Shown in pieces: positions 1-13,142 of a DNA stretch of 64,000 bases. The position numbers and the translations under genes are program-made. This DNA comes from Paralichthys olivaceus (lineage: Eukaryota; Chordata; Actinopteri; Pleuronectiformes; Paralichthyidae), in NCBI RefSeq assembly GCF_024713975.1, contig NC_091116.1, positions 11,252,986-11,316,985 on the forward strand, read 5' to 3'. The stretch's first letter is position 1; each line of letters begins with the position of its first letter. The notes under the pieces were generated by a model. The model was given only the letters and a program-made list of their open reading frames with translations. It made no database searches and had not been told where the DNA came from.

Positions 1-895
1 TAAACCCTGCACTACCCTTCACTTTGCTCATCTGCAATTTTCTCATCCACCTGAAAACAAGGCATGAATTTCAACTGTGACAATGCACTGTAAAGAATAC
101 AGTACTGCACAAAATGTATTTCAATGTGGACTAAACATTCATTAATAGAAAATATGTTTTTTTTTTATCAAGATACAATTATTATTCTCTGAGAAATCAC
201 ATATAATGTTAAAATATTTCACAATATTGAATAATTTGATTTGCCCCTGATCTGAAACAGGACCACAATGTAATTGGATCCTCACTGACCCATATCCCTC
301 CACCCCCACAGAAATCCATCTGGTAATTTTAACATAATCCCTCAGTTAACACAGTTTATTTCTATAGTCACATTCTTTTTTATGGGTCTTAATCCTGTTT
401 ACGAACAAACAGACAGAGGGGTGACAACATAACTACCTTGGCAGAGGTAACTAAAGCAAAGTACCTCAAAACTTAAGTACAAAACACACAAGCTACTCCA
501 TATTGAATGCAGCGTGTGTATTTGACGGTGCGTTCCACTTATTCCTGTCTTGATGTTTTTCACCCCATTTCATTTATCTGTCAACTTTAGGAAAAGGTAC
601 TTTGCCGTTTCAGATTAAAACAAACATTTAGCAACAATTGAATCGATTAGGAATTATGACGACAGATACATTTGTTTTAGCATCAGAGAACTTTATTGAC
701 TGCTTTGTGCTGTTTTTTTGGTTTGATTCGATTCATGTGTCAGAATCTGCCTCTGTGGATAATAAATACACGTGTGTGTTTGAGTGTTAAACCTCTCACT
801 CCCATCTTCTCCTCTTCCTCCTCGCAGACTTCAAGGTCACCATGCGGCTATTTCCAGCTCGTCTTCGCTCTCATCCGTGTCGCAAAATGACAATT
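1..895. other. Intergenic DNA without a recognisable gene
   Basis: AT-rich sequence with only short chance reading frames. A tract of T residues lies near 160. I see no splice-bounded exon, RNA gene or known transposon. It ends where the LINE 3' tail begins, near 896. Confidence 0.6.
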
Positions 896-3753
896 CAATT
901 CAATTCAATTTTATTTATATAGCGCCAATTCATAATTTACATTATCTCAAGGCACTTTACATTTAAAGGTCAAGACCTTAAAACTATATTAACATAGAGA
1001 AACCCAACAGTTTCCACAATGAGCAAGCACAGGCGACTGTGGAGAGGAAAAACTCCCTCATTAACAGGGAGAAACCTCTGGCAGAACCAGGCTCAATGTG
1101 GGTGGTCATCTGCCTCAACCGGTTGGGGTGAGGAAAGAAAAGTAAGGGGGGAGGAAAGGAGAGATGGGTGGAAAGCGGGGGAGAGAAGAGAGAGATGAGG
1201 TGGAGAGAGAGAGACCGGGAACAATTTGGCACCATCAGTATCAAGGCTGACTATAACAATAACTAAATAAATAATGATGACAATGGTGATGGTAGTCGTT
1301 GTTGTCCTGCAGTCCCGGTGCCGGAGTTATCTGAAACGAGATAGAGAGAAGAGCCAGAGGGACTATGGGAGGACAAAGTGACACTTTGACATGATGCCAT
1401 GTTAAAACTAATAAATAAATAAATAAACAGGTGTGGGGGGGCAGAGAGACAGAGGGAAGTGATGAAGTGCTCAATGCATGATGGGAGTTCCCCCAGCAGT
1501 CTAGACCTATAGCAGCACAACTAAGAGATGGTTCAAGACTCACCTGATCCAGCCCTAACTATAGGCTTTGTCAAAGAGGAAGTTTTTTAATTTTACTTTA
1601 AATGCTGGGACACTGTCTGCCTCCCCAACCCAGAGTGGGAGCTGGTTCCACAGGACAGGAGCCTGATAGCTAAATGTTCTACCTCCTGCTCTACTCTTAC
1701 AGACTCTTGGAACCACTAGAGAGCCTGTGTTTTGGGAACGAATAAGGTGTTATCAGCTCTTTGATATATGAAGGGGCGTAATTGTTGAGGGCTTTAAAAG
1801 TGAGGAGCAGGATCTTGAATTCTATTCTAAATTTTACCGGGAGCCAATGTAAGGAAGCTAAGACAGGAGTGATATGATCTCTCCTTCTAGTTCCTGTCAG
1901 CACTCGTGCTGCAGCATTTTGGACCAACTGGAGACTTTTAACAGTCTTCATGGAGCATCCTGCTAATAGAGAGTTGCAGTAATCTAATCTAGAGGTTACA
2001 AACACGTGGACTGGTTTTTCAGCATCCTGCTTAGAAAGGATGTTTCTAATTTTGGTAATATTGCGCAGATGGAAGAAAGCCGTCCTAGACACTAGTTTAA
2101 TATGGGGGTCAAATGACATGTCTTGGTCGAACAACACTCCAAGGTTCCACACAGTGGAGCTGGAAGCCAGACTGACACCATCCAAAGTGACTATCTGGTC
2201 AGACAGTGTTTCTCTGAGATGTTTAGGGCCAATTACAACAACCTCAGTTTTGTCTGAGTTTACAAGTACAACATTTTGGGTCATCCAGGCCTTGGTATCT
2301 TTGAGACATTCCTGAAGTTGAAATAGGCGATTAGATTCATCATGCTTCATGGAAATATACAATTGGGTGTCGTCTGCATAGCAGTGGAATTGTATGTGGT
2401 GCTGTCTGATAATGTTGCCTAAGGGGAGCATATATAAGGTGAAGAGGATTGGTCCAAGGACAGAACCTTGTGGAACTCCATGATTAACTTGCATGTGCAT
2501 GGAGTAGTCATTGTTAACATTAATAAATTGGAATCTATCTCATAAATATGATTTAAACCAGTGTAGTGCTGTTCCTTTAATTCCTATATGTTGTTCTAAT
2601 CTCTGTAGCAGAATCTTATAATCTATTGTGTCAAAGGCTGCACTAAGGTCCAACAAGACGAGGACAGAGACAAGTCCATCATCTGATGCCATAAGAAGGT
2701 CATTGGTGACTTTCAATAGTGCTGTTTCTGTGCTGTGATAGGTTCTAAATCCTGACTGAAATTTTTCCAATAAAACGTTACTATCTAAGGAACCACACAG
2801 CTGGTTAGCAACGGCTTTTTCTAGGATTTTGGAAATGAAGGCCAGGTTGGATATGGGTCTACCGTTAGCTAAAACCTCTGGATCAAGCGTAGGCTTTTTA
2901 AGCAGAGGTTTAATAACGGCTACCTTAAAAGCCTGTGGTACGTAGCCGGTTAGCAAAGACATATTAATCTGATTTAAAATGGAACGGTCAATTAGGGGTA
3001 GGACTTCTTTAAAAAGTCTAGTTGGAACAGAGTCCAGCTGACAAGTAGTTGGTTTAGATGATGAAACTAACGAGGTCAGTTCAGGAAGATCAATCGAGTA
3101 AAATTTGTTTAGACATAAATCTGGTGCTATGGTTTCAGGACCAGACAATGTATCAGTGTTATTCACTGGGAGGAGGTGGTGGATTTTATCCCTGATGGTT
3201 GTAATTTCATTAGTGAAGAAGCTCATGAAGTCATTGCTTCTCACATCTAGAGGAATAGATGGGTCAGTAGAGGTGTGACTTTCTGTCAGCCTGGCTACAG
3301 TGCTGAAGAGGAACCTGGGGTTGTTCCTATTTTCTTCTATTAGTAATGAATAATAAGAGGTTTGGGCATTTCTAAGTGCTTTTTTGTCATTTATAAGGCT
3401 ATTCTTCCAGGCTAGGTGGAAGTCTTGGCGATTGGTGGAACGCCACTTCCTTTCTAGCTTCCGCGATGTCTGTTTTAGAACGCGCGTTTGGGAATTATAC
3501 CACGGAGCTAATCTCCTCTGACTTAGTTTCTTCTTTTTTAATGGGGCGACAGCTTCAAGTGCTGTTTTTAGTGAGGCTGCAGTACTATTTACAAAGTTAT
3601 CAACTAGTGTGGGAGTAAGGTTTTGATAATCTTCTTGTATTGTACTGAGACATGGCTGAGAGGGAAGTGAGGAGGGGAGCAGTTCTTTAAATTTGTGAAC
3701 AGTTTTGTCGGATAAACATCGACTGTAATAGAATTTCCGTCCAGAATTGACGT
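896..3753 (-). mobile_element. 5'-truncated L2-like non-LTR retrotransposon (LINE)
   Basis: The element reads on the minus strand. Its 3' end, at low coordinates, has the short ATTGA-type tandem tail (near 892-912). Next comes a 3' segment whose wording (GGCACTTTAC, AACCCAACAGTT, GAGGAAAAACTCCC on the plus strand) recurs at 21893-22045. Higher up it encodes reverse transcriptase. The region above 3245 still reads like the linker between endonuclease and RT, but no endonuclease domain remains, so the copy is 5'-truncated. The upper end falls exactly at the edge of the tandem array. L2 assignment rests on RT motifs and tail style recalled from fish genomes; Rex or CR1 relatives are possible. 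Confidence 0.8.
1697..3244 (-). pseudogene. Broken reverse transcriptase reading frame of the L2-like LINE
   Basis: Two stretches in one frame, 3244-2540 and 2500-1697, are separated by a single in-frame TGA after WFKSYL. The upper part carries the RT fingers and palm start ([12 protein letters not shown]). The lower part has the [10 protein letters not shown] block and the catalytic YADDTQLY box, then the thumb-type SLHWLPV stretch. A second lesion near 1700 shifts the frame: a QAPVLWNQLP-like C-terminal end continues below in another frame. With one nonsense and one frameshift change this copy cannot encode an intact RT. It is a decayed insertion, not a host gene. Confidence 0.85.
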
Positions 3754-3823
3754 AATTAAGAACAATGCAGACACTATCTTTTATTTATTTATTTATTTTT
3801 TATTAACACACTGCTATTATTTT

Positions 3824-5432
3824 GAACACAACTCTACATCTCACATGGAACAAGCAGCAATAGATCAACTACATTCAAACCATAACTGTTCAAATCTACT
3901 CTCAAATCCAGCAGTGACACAATCCAGGTGCTTCAACAAACCTGTAACACATGACATGGTTTACAAACACACATTGATATAAAGTCTCTTTTGATTTAAT
4001 GAACAAACACTGAACTGTACAACCACTTACCACTGTTGATCCTCAGTAACACTGGTGGAACAGCTTAGAGGTTTCTTAGGTCCACATGAAGTACAACCTG
4101 CTAGACACAATAACACCTGAAACACATGAAGGACATACAGTAACCAGGACTTATGGCTCACCTGGAGGAACACATACCTACTTGCTGCTAAACAACAATC
4201 TTTAAAAGCTGATAATCTATTTTAGATCAAACTCACCATTTTCCATGTGGTTCCCTCCCACCACCAAGGACTTTCAGTACAATGTCTGGAAGGGGACAGA
4301 AGTGGTCGTCTTTATTTTTTTACAACTTTAACAACGTCAGTGTGTACAGATTATTCAGACTATTTGCTCTTAATACATTACTTACCTCAAACAACATCGC
4401 TCCACCTAACGAGTGAGCCGCTGTCCTCATCGGCCCTGTATGACAGACAAAACAATCAAGGGTCTCATTTAGCATCACTGTGTGGCATTCATACAAAAAC
4501 TAGACTTACACAAAACTAAATTACTATTTAGAAAACCATGCAGGTTCACCCAATAGATTTTTGAGAAGAGAAAAGAATAGAAACATACTCACCTGGGACT
4601 TTTCCTGGCTGGACATTCACCTTTCTATTGTGACAGAGGCATGACAAGACACAACCCTAACACAATTTCACCACTTTCAACAACAGTCATTGTGTTCAAA
4701 ATAACAGCAGTGTGGAGTTCTATTACTCAAGTCAAACAGCTGGCCCTCATTTAAGGACCAAGGCAGCAAATGTTCTACATGCTAGTTCTAGTGCATTTGT
4801 CTGAAAATCACTGGAACATGGGTCACTGTTCACAACAACCGCATACTTTGATTCAAAAGTATCAAGACAACCAGAAAACTACTAACCGCTCAACTACAAT
4901 CATCTCAAATCCTTTAAAATAACAACCAAAACCACAAAGACGTGGAAGACAACAGAACACTACCATTCAGATGAATCAGACAATAACCTAAATGACACCT
5001 AAGCAAAGTCCTATTGTTGAAGCATGGTAGCACAAGCACAATACTTCAAGACAATGTGTTGCCTTATGCCAAAGAGGAGACACCCTTCAAATGTGTGTTT
5101 CAACTAGACAACCACCCCAAACACACAAGTAAGCACGCAGCATCTTCAACATCCAACAACACTAACATAATGGAGTGGCCACTCCGATCATCCTGGACTA
5201 CAATACCTGTACACAGGTGACACAACTTGGTCGACTCCATGCAACACACATGTGAAGCAGTTCTCAAACACACTGCTTGTACAACTAAATACAAGTTCAG
5301 TGATTCACAGACAAGACACATCTTCTAGCATTTTTCCCTTCATACAATAAATGTTTGACTTTGTAAACAACAATGCAGAAACTATCTTTTATTTATTATT
5401 ATTTTTTTATTTATTAACACTGCTATTATTTT
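3824..5432. repeat. Array unit 1, type A
   Basis: Spacer first, then the Tc1-like remnant (4684 to about 5443). The transposase piece lacks the 90 nt AAAATCAACATG segment, so TTGAAGCATGG follows directly. One spacer splice-like donor, at about 3905 on the minus strand, is changed from GT to GA here only. Confidence 0.88.
3905..4624 (-). other. Splice-bounded candidate exon cluster in the array spacer (representative, unit 1)
   Basis: The minus strand shows acceptor-block-donor patterns in order. 4624-4593 is 32 nt (CACAATAG before, GTGAGTATG after). 4435-4386 is 50 nt (GTCATACAG before, GTAAGTAAT after). 4285-4237 is 49 nt (CCCTTCCAG before, GTGAGTTTG after). 4116-4031 is 86 nt (GTGTTTCAG before, GTAAGTGG after). 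About 3942-3905 has GTGTTACAG before and GTGAGTAG after in units 2-9. The last two blocks join in frame (VLLCLPGC...EDQQW then FVEAPGL). The other joins do not keep one open frame, so coding is unproven. I recognise no family. Confidence 0.35.
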
Positions 5433-6780
5433 GAACACAACTCTACATCTCACATGGAACAAGCAGCAATAGATCAACTACATTCAAACAATAACTGTTC
5501 AAATCTACTCACAAATCCAGCAGTGACACAATCCAGGTGCTTCAACAAACCTGTAACACATGACATGGTTTACAAACACACATTGATATAAAGTCTCTTT
5601 TGATTTAATGAACAAACACACTGAACTGTACAACCACTTACCACTGTTGATCCTCAGTAACACTGGTGGAACAGCTTAGAGGTTTCTTAGGTCCACATGA
5701 AGTACAACCTGGTAGACACAATAACACCTGAAACACATGAAGGAAATGGAGTTATGGCTCACATGGAGGGACACACACCTAGTTAGCAAGTGCAGCAAGT
5801 TTACCCAATAGATTTTTGAGATAAAACAAGAATAGAAACATACTCACCTGGGACTTTTCCTGGCTGGACATTCACCTTTCTATTGTGACAGAGGCATGAC
5901 AAGACAGAACCCTAACACAATTTCACCACTTTCAACAACAGTCATTGTGTTCAAAATAACAGCAGTGTGGACTTCTATTACTCAAGTCAAACAGCTGGCC
6001 CTCATTTAAGGACCAAGGCAGCAAATGTTCTACATGCTAGTTCTAGTGCATTTCTCTGAAAATCACTGGAACATGGGTCATTGTTCACAACAACAGCATA
6101 CTTTGATTCAAAAGTATCAAGACAACCAGAAAAGTACAAACCGCTCAACTACAATCATCTCAAATCCTTTAAAATAACAACCAAAACCACAAAGACGTGG
6201 AAGACAACAGAACACTACCATTCAGATGAATCAAACAATAACCTAAATGACACCTATGCAAAGTCCCATTGTTCAAAAATCAACATGTGCTGAAGAGGTT
6301 ACAATTTTCCTTAAAGGAAAATACCACAACATTTTGTGGAGTGATGACATCACCACTGTTCAAACCACAGAACACGGTGAAGCATGGTAGCACAAGCACA
6401 ATACTTCAAGACATCGTGGTGACTTATGCCAAAGAGGAGACACCCTTCAAATGTGTCTTTCAACAAGACAACCACCCCAAACACACAAGTAAGCACGCAG
6501 CATCTTCAACATCCAACAACACTAACATAATGGAGTGGCCACTCCGATCATCCTGGACTACAATACCTGTACACAGGTGACACAACTTGGTCGACTCCAT
6601 GCAACACACATGTGAAGCAGTTCTCAAACACACTGCTCGTACAACTAAATACAAGTTCAGTGATTCACAGACAAGACACATCTTCTAGCATTTTTCCCTT
6701 CATACAATTAATGTTTGACTTTGTAAAAACCAATGCAGACACTATCTTTTATTTATTTATTAACACACTGCTATTATTCT
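5433..6780. repeat. Array unit 2, type B
   Basis: Short-spacer form. The block normally holding the ACATTGTACTG and GGCCGATGAGG segments is replaced by a short GAAATGGAGTTATGG...GCAGCAAGTTTACCC junction (5746-5813). The Tc1-like part (5939 to about 6791) keeps the 90 nt segment and an open 103-codon stretch at 6269-6580. Confidence 0.88.
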
Positions 6781-8486
6781 GAACACAACTCTACATCTCA
6801 CATGGAACAAGCAGCAATAGATCAAATACATTCAAACAATAACTGTTCAAATCTACTCACAAATCCAGCAGTGACACAATCCAGGTGCTTCAACAAACCT
6901 GTAACACATGACATGGTTTACAAACACACATTGATATAAAGTCTCTTTTGATTTAATGAACAAACACTGAACTGTACAACCACTTACCACTGTTGATCCT
7001 CAGTAACACTGGTGGAACAGCTTAGAGGTTTCTTAGGTCCACATGAAGTACAACCTGGTAGACACAATAACACCTGAAACACATGAAGGACATACAGTAA
7101 CCAGGACTTATGGCTCACCTGGAGGAACACATACCTACTTGCTGCTAAACAACAATCTTTAAAAGCTGATAATCTATTTTAGATCAAACTCACCATTTTC
7201 CATGTGGTTCCCTCCCACCACCAAGGACTTTCAGTACAATGTCTGGAAGGGGACAGAAGTGGTCATCTTTATTTTTAACAACGTCAGTGTGTACAGATTA
7301 TTCAGACTATTTGCTCTTAATACATTACTTACCTCAAACAACATCGCTCCACCTAACGAGTGAGCCGCTGTCCTCATCGGCCCTGTATGACAGACAAAAC
7401 AATCAAGGGTCTCATTTAGCATCACTGTGCGGCATTCATACAAAAACTGGACTTACACAAAACTAAATTACTATTTAGAAAACCATGCAGGTGCACCCAA
7501 TAGATTTTTGAGAAGAGAAAAGAATAGAAACATACTCACCTGGGACTTTTCCTGGCTGGACATTCACCTTTCTATTGTGACAGAGGCATGACAAGACACA
7601 ACCCTAACACAATTTCACCACTTTCAACAACAGTCATTGTGTTCAAAATAACAGCAGTGTGGAGTTCTATTACTCAAGTCAAACAGCTGGCCCTCATTTA
7701 AGGACCAAGGCAGCAAAGGTTCTACATGCTAGCTCTAGTGCATTTGTCTGAAAATCACTGGAACATGGGTCATTGTTCACAACAACAGCATACTTTGATT
7801 CAAAAGTATCAAGACAACCAGAAAAGTACAAACCGCTCAACTACAATCATCTCAAATCCTTTAAAATAGCAACCAAAACCACAAAGACGTGGAAGACAAC
7901 AGAACACTACCATTCAGATGAATCAAACAATAACCTAAATGACACCTCTGCAAAGTCCCATTGTTCAAAAATCAACATCTGCTGAAGAGGTTACAATTTT
8001 CCTTAAAGGAAAATACCACAACATTTTGTGGAGTGATGACATCACCACTGTTCAAACCACAGAACACTGTGAAGCATGGTGGCACAAGCACAATACTTCA
8101 AGACATCGTGGTGACTTATGCCAAAGAGGAGACACCCTTCAAATGTGTCTTTCAACAAGACAACCACCCCAAACACACAAGTAAGCACGCAGCATCTTCA
8201 ACATCCAACAACACTAACATAATGGAGTGGCCACTCCGATCATCCTGGACTATAATACCTGTACACAGGTGACACAACTTGGTTGAGTCCATGCAACACA
8301 CATGTGAAGCAGTTCTCAAACACACTGCTTGTACAACTAAATACAAGTTCAGTGATTCACAGACAAGACACATCTTCTAGCATTTTTCCCTTCATACAAT
8401 AAATGTTTGACTTTGTAAACAACAATGCAGAAACTATCTTTTATTTATTATTAATTTTTTATTTATTAACACACTGCTATTATTTT
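6781..8486. repeat. Array unit 3, type C (full length)
   Basis: Has both the long spacer and the complete Tc1-like remnant (7631 to about 8497). The nine-nucleotide insert TACAACTTT near the GGTCGTC motif of type A is absent, giving TTTATTTTTAACAACG. Best reference copy for the repeat. Confidence 0.88.
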
Positions 8487-8497
8487 GAACACAACTC
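7631..8497 (+). mobile_element. Internally deleted Tc1/mariner-like element (representative copy in unit 3)
   Basis: The ends form an inverted pair: TTGTGTTCAAAATAACAGCAG at the left and CTGCTATTATTTTGAACACAA at the right. Between them lies a decayed transposase. One frame (7961-8272) reads CVFQQDNHPKHTSK and then IMEWP, the second-aspartate region typical of Tc1 transposases. A neighbouring frame carries ILWSDD, typical of the first-aspartate region, so the copy is frameshifted. At about 0.87 kb it is shorter than an autonomous Tc1 element, and no complete DDE domain remains. The same remnant occurs in all nine units, so it was present before amplification and its copies are not independent insertions. 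Confidence 0.8.
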
Positions 8498-10085
8498 TAC
8501 ATCTCACATGGAACAAGCAGCAATAGATCAACTACATTCAAACCATAACTGTTCAAATCTACTCACAAATCCAGCAGTGACACAATCCAGGTGCTTCAAC
8601 AAACCTGTAACACATGACATGGTTTACAAACACACATTCATATAAAGTCTCTTTTGATTTAATGAACAAACACTGAACTGTACAACCACTTACCACTGTT
8701 GATCCTCAGTAACACTGGTGGAACAGCTTAGAGGTTTCTTAGGTCCACATGAAGTACAACCTGGTAGACACAATAACACCTGAAACACATGAAGGACATA
8801 CAGTAACCAGGACTTATGGCTCACCTGGAGGAACACATACCTACTTGCTGCTAAACAACAATCTTTAAAAGCTGATAATCTATTTTAGATCACACTCACC
8901 ATTTTCCATGTGGTTCCCTCCCACCACCAAGGACTTTCAGTACAATGTCTGGAAGGGGACAGAAGTGGTCATCTTTATTTTTAACAACGTCAGTGTGTAC
9001 AGATTATTCAGACTATTTGCTCTTAATACATTACTTACCTCAAACAACATCGCTCCACCTAACGAGTGAGCCGCTGTCCTCATCGGCCCTGTATGACAGA
9101 CAAAACAATCAAGGGTCTCATTTAGCATCACTGTGTGGCATTCATACAAAAACTAGACTTACACAAAACTAAATTACTATTTAGAAAACCATGCAGGTTC
9201 ACCCAATAGATTTTTGAGAAGAGAAAAGAATAGAAACATACTCACCTGGGACTTTTCCTGGCTGGACATTCACCTTTCTATTGTGACAGAGGCATGACAA
9301 GACACAACCCTAACACAATTTCACCACTTTCAACAACAGTCATTGTGTTCAAAATAACAGCAGTGTGGAGTTCTATTACTCAAGTCAAACAGCTGGCCCT
9401 CATTTAAGGACCAAGGCAGCAAATGTTCTACATGCTAGTTCTAGTGCATTTGTCTGAAAATCACTGGAACATGGGTCATTGTTCACAACAACAGCATACT
9501 TTGATTCAAAAGTATCAAGACAACCAGAAAACTACTAACCGCTCAACTACAATCATCTCAAATCCTTTAAAATAACAACCAAAACCACAAAGACGTGGAA
9601 GACAACAGAACACTACCATTCAGATGAATCAGACAATAACCTAAATGACACCTAAGCAAAGTCCTATTGTTGAAGCATGGTAGCACAAGCACAATACTTC
9701 AAGACAATGTGTTGCCTTATGCCAAAGAGGAGACACCCTTCAAATGTGTGTTTCAACTAGACAACCACCCCAAACACACAAGTAAGCACGCAGCATCTTC
9801 AACATCCAACAACACTAACATAATGGAGTGGCCACTCCGATCATCCTGGACTACAATACCTGTACACAGGTGACACAACTTGGTCGACTCCATGCAACAC
9901 ACATGTGAAGCAGTTCTCAAACACACTGCTTGTACAACTAAATACAAGTTCAGTGATTCACAGACAAGACACATCTTCTAGCATTTTTCCCTTCATACAA
10001 TAAATGTTTGACTTTGTAAACAACAATGCAGAAACTATCTTTTATTTATTATTATTTTTTTATTTATTAACACTGCTATTATTTT
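8487..10085. repeat. Array unit 4, type A
   Basis: Near copy of unit 1, 4663 nt further on, sharing its GTTGAAGCATGG deletion junction (about 9669) and its GACAATGTGTTGCC variant. Its spacer ACAACG region resembles type C, a sign of exchange between unit types. Tc1-like part runs from 9337 to about 10096. Confidence 0.88.
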
Positions 10086-11457
10086 GAACACAACTCTACA
10101 TCTCACATGGAACAAGCAGCAATAGATCATCTACATTCAAACAATAACTGTTCAAATCTACTCACAAATCCAGCAGTGACACAATCCAGGTGCTTCAACA
10201 AACCTGTAACACATGACATGGTTTACAAACACACATTGATATAAAGTCTCTTTTGATTTAATGAACAAACACACTGAACTGTACAACCACTTACCACTGT
10301 TGATCCTCAGTAACACTGGTGGAACAGCTTAGAGGTTTCTTAGGTCCACATGAAGTACAACCTGGTAGACACAATAACACCTGAAACACATGAAGGAAAT
10401 GGAGTTATGGCTCACATGGAGGGACACACACCTAGTTAGCAAGTGCAGCAAGTTTACCCAATAGATTTTTGAGATAAAACAAGAATAGAAACATACTCAC
10501 CTGGGACTTTTCCTGGCTGGACATTCACCTTTCTATTGTGACAGAGGCATGACAAGACAGAACCCTAACACAATTTCACCACTTTCAACAACAGTCATTG
10601 TGTTCAAAATAACAGCAGTGTGGAGTTCTATTACTCAAGTCAAACAGGTGGCCCTCATTTAAGGACCAAGGCAGCAAATGTTCTACATGCTAGTTCTAGT
10701 GCATTTGTCTGAAAATCACTGGAACATGGGTCATTGTTCACAACAACAGCATACTTTGATTCAAAAGTATCAAGACAACCAGAAAAGTACAAACCGCTCA
10801 ACTACAATCATCTCAAATCCTTTAAAATAACAACCAAAACCACAAAGACGTGGAAGACAACAGAACACTACCATTCAGATGAATCAAACAATAACCTAAA
10901 TGACACCTATGCAAAGTCCCATTGTTCAAAAATCAACATGTGCTGAAGAGGTTACAATTTTCCTTAAAGGAAAATACCACAACATTTTGTGGAGTGATGA
11001 CATCACCACTGTTCAAACCACAGAACACGGTGAAGCATGGTAGCACAAGCACAATACTTCAAGACATCGTGGTGACTTATGCCAAAGAGGAGACACCCTT
11101 CAAATGTGTCTTTCAACAAGACAACCACCCCAAACACACAAGTAAGCACGCAGCATCTTCAACATCCAACAACACTAACATAATGGAGTGGCCACTCCGA
11201 TCATCCTGGACTCCAATACCTGTACACAGGTGACACAACTTGGTTGAGTCCATGCAACACACATGTGAAGCAGTTCTCAAACACACTGCTTGTACAACTA
11301 AATACAAGTTCAGTGATTCACAGACAAGACACATCTTCTAGCATTTTTCCCTTCATACAATAAATGTTTGACTTTGTAAACAACAATGCAGAAACTATCT
11401 TTTATTTATTATTAATTTTTTATTTATTAACACACTGCTATTATTTTGAACACAACT
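10086..11457. repeat. Array unit 5, type B
   Basis: Near copy of unit 2, 4653 nt further on, with the same short-spacer junction (10393-10460). Tc1-like part runs from 10592 to about 11468 with a 103-codon open stretch at 10922-11233. Confidence 0.88.
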
Positions 11458-13142
11458 CTACATCTCACATGGAACAAGCAGCAATAGATCAACTACATTC
11501 AAACCATAACTGTTCAAATCTACTCACAAATCCAGCAGTGACACAATCCAGGTGCTTCAACAAACCTGTAACACATGACATGGTTTACAAACACACATTC
11601 ATATAAAGTCTCTTTTGATTTAATGAACAAACACTGAACTGTACAACCACTTACCACTGTTGATCCTCAGTAACACTGGTGGAACAGCTTAGAGGTTTCT
11701 TAGGTCCACATGAAGTACAACCTGGTAGACACAATAACACCTGAAACACATGAAGGACATACAGTAACCAGGACTTATGGCTCACCTGGAGGAACACATA
11801 CCTACTTGCTGCTAAACAACAATCTTTAAAAGCTGATAATCTATTTTAGATCAAACTCACCATTTTCCATGTGGTTCCCTCCCACCACCAAGGACTTTCA
11901 GTACAATGTCTGGAAGGGGACAGAAGTGGTCATCTTTATTTTTAACAACGTCAGTGTGTACAGATTATTCAGACTATTTGCTCTTAATACATTACTTACC
12001 TCAAACAACATCGCTCCACCTAACGAGTGAGCCGCTGTCCTCATCGGCCCTGTATGACAGACAAAACAATCAAGGGTCTCATTTAGCATCACTGTGCGGC
12101 ATTCATACAAAAACTGGACTTACACAAAACTAAATTACTATTTAGAAAACCATGCAGGTTCACCCAATAGATTTTTGAGAAGAGAAAAGAATAGAAACAT
12201 ACTCACCTGGGACTTTTCCTGGCTGAACAATCACCTTTCTATTGTGACAGAGGCATGACAAGACACAACCCTAACACAATTTCACCACTTTCAACAACAG
12301 TCATTGTGTTCAAAATAACAGCAGTGTGGAGTTCTATTACTCAAGTCAAACAGCTGGCCCTCATTTAAGGACCAAGGCAGCAAAGGTTCTACATGCTAGC
12401 TCTAGTGCATTTGTCTGAAAATCACTGGAACATGGGTCATTGTACACAACAACAGCATACTTTGATTCAAAAGTATCAAGACAACCAGAAAAGTACAAAC
12501 CGCTCAACTACAATCATCTCAAATCCTTTAAAATAGCAACCAAAACCACAAAGACGTGGAAGACAACAGAACACTACCATTCAGATGAATCAAACAATAA
12601 CCTAAATGAATCCTACGCAAAGTCCAATTGTTGAAAAATCAACATGTGCTGAAAAGGTTACAATTTTCCTTAAAGGAAAATACCACAACATTTTGTGGAG
12701 TGATGACATCACCACTGTTCAAACCACAGAACACTGTGAAGCATGGTGGCACAAGCACAATACTTCAAGACATCGTGGTGACTTATGCCAAAGAGGAGAC
12801 ACCCTTCAAATGTGTCTTTCAACAAGACAACCACCCCAAACACACAAGTAAGCACGCAGCATCTTCAACATCCAACAACACTAACATAATGGAGTGGCCA
12901 CTCCGATCATCCTGGACTACAATACCTGTACACAGGTGACACAACTTGGTTGAGTCCATGCAACACACATGTGAAGCAGTTCTCAAACACACTGCTTGTA
13001 CAACTAAATACAAGTTCAGTGATTCACAGACAAGACACATCTTCTAGCATTTTTCCCTTCATACAATTAATGTTTGACTTTGTAAAAACCAATGCAGACA
13101 CTGCTATCTTTTATTTTTTTATTAACACACTGCTATTATTTT
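11458..13142. repeat. Array unit 6, type C
   Basis: Near copy of unit 3, 4677 nt further on. Tc1-like part runs from 12298 to about 13153; its 103-codon open stretch is 12628-12939. Small differences from unit 3 include GCTGAACAATCACC in the 32 nt splice-bounded block. Confidence 0.88.
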
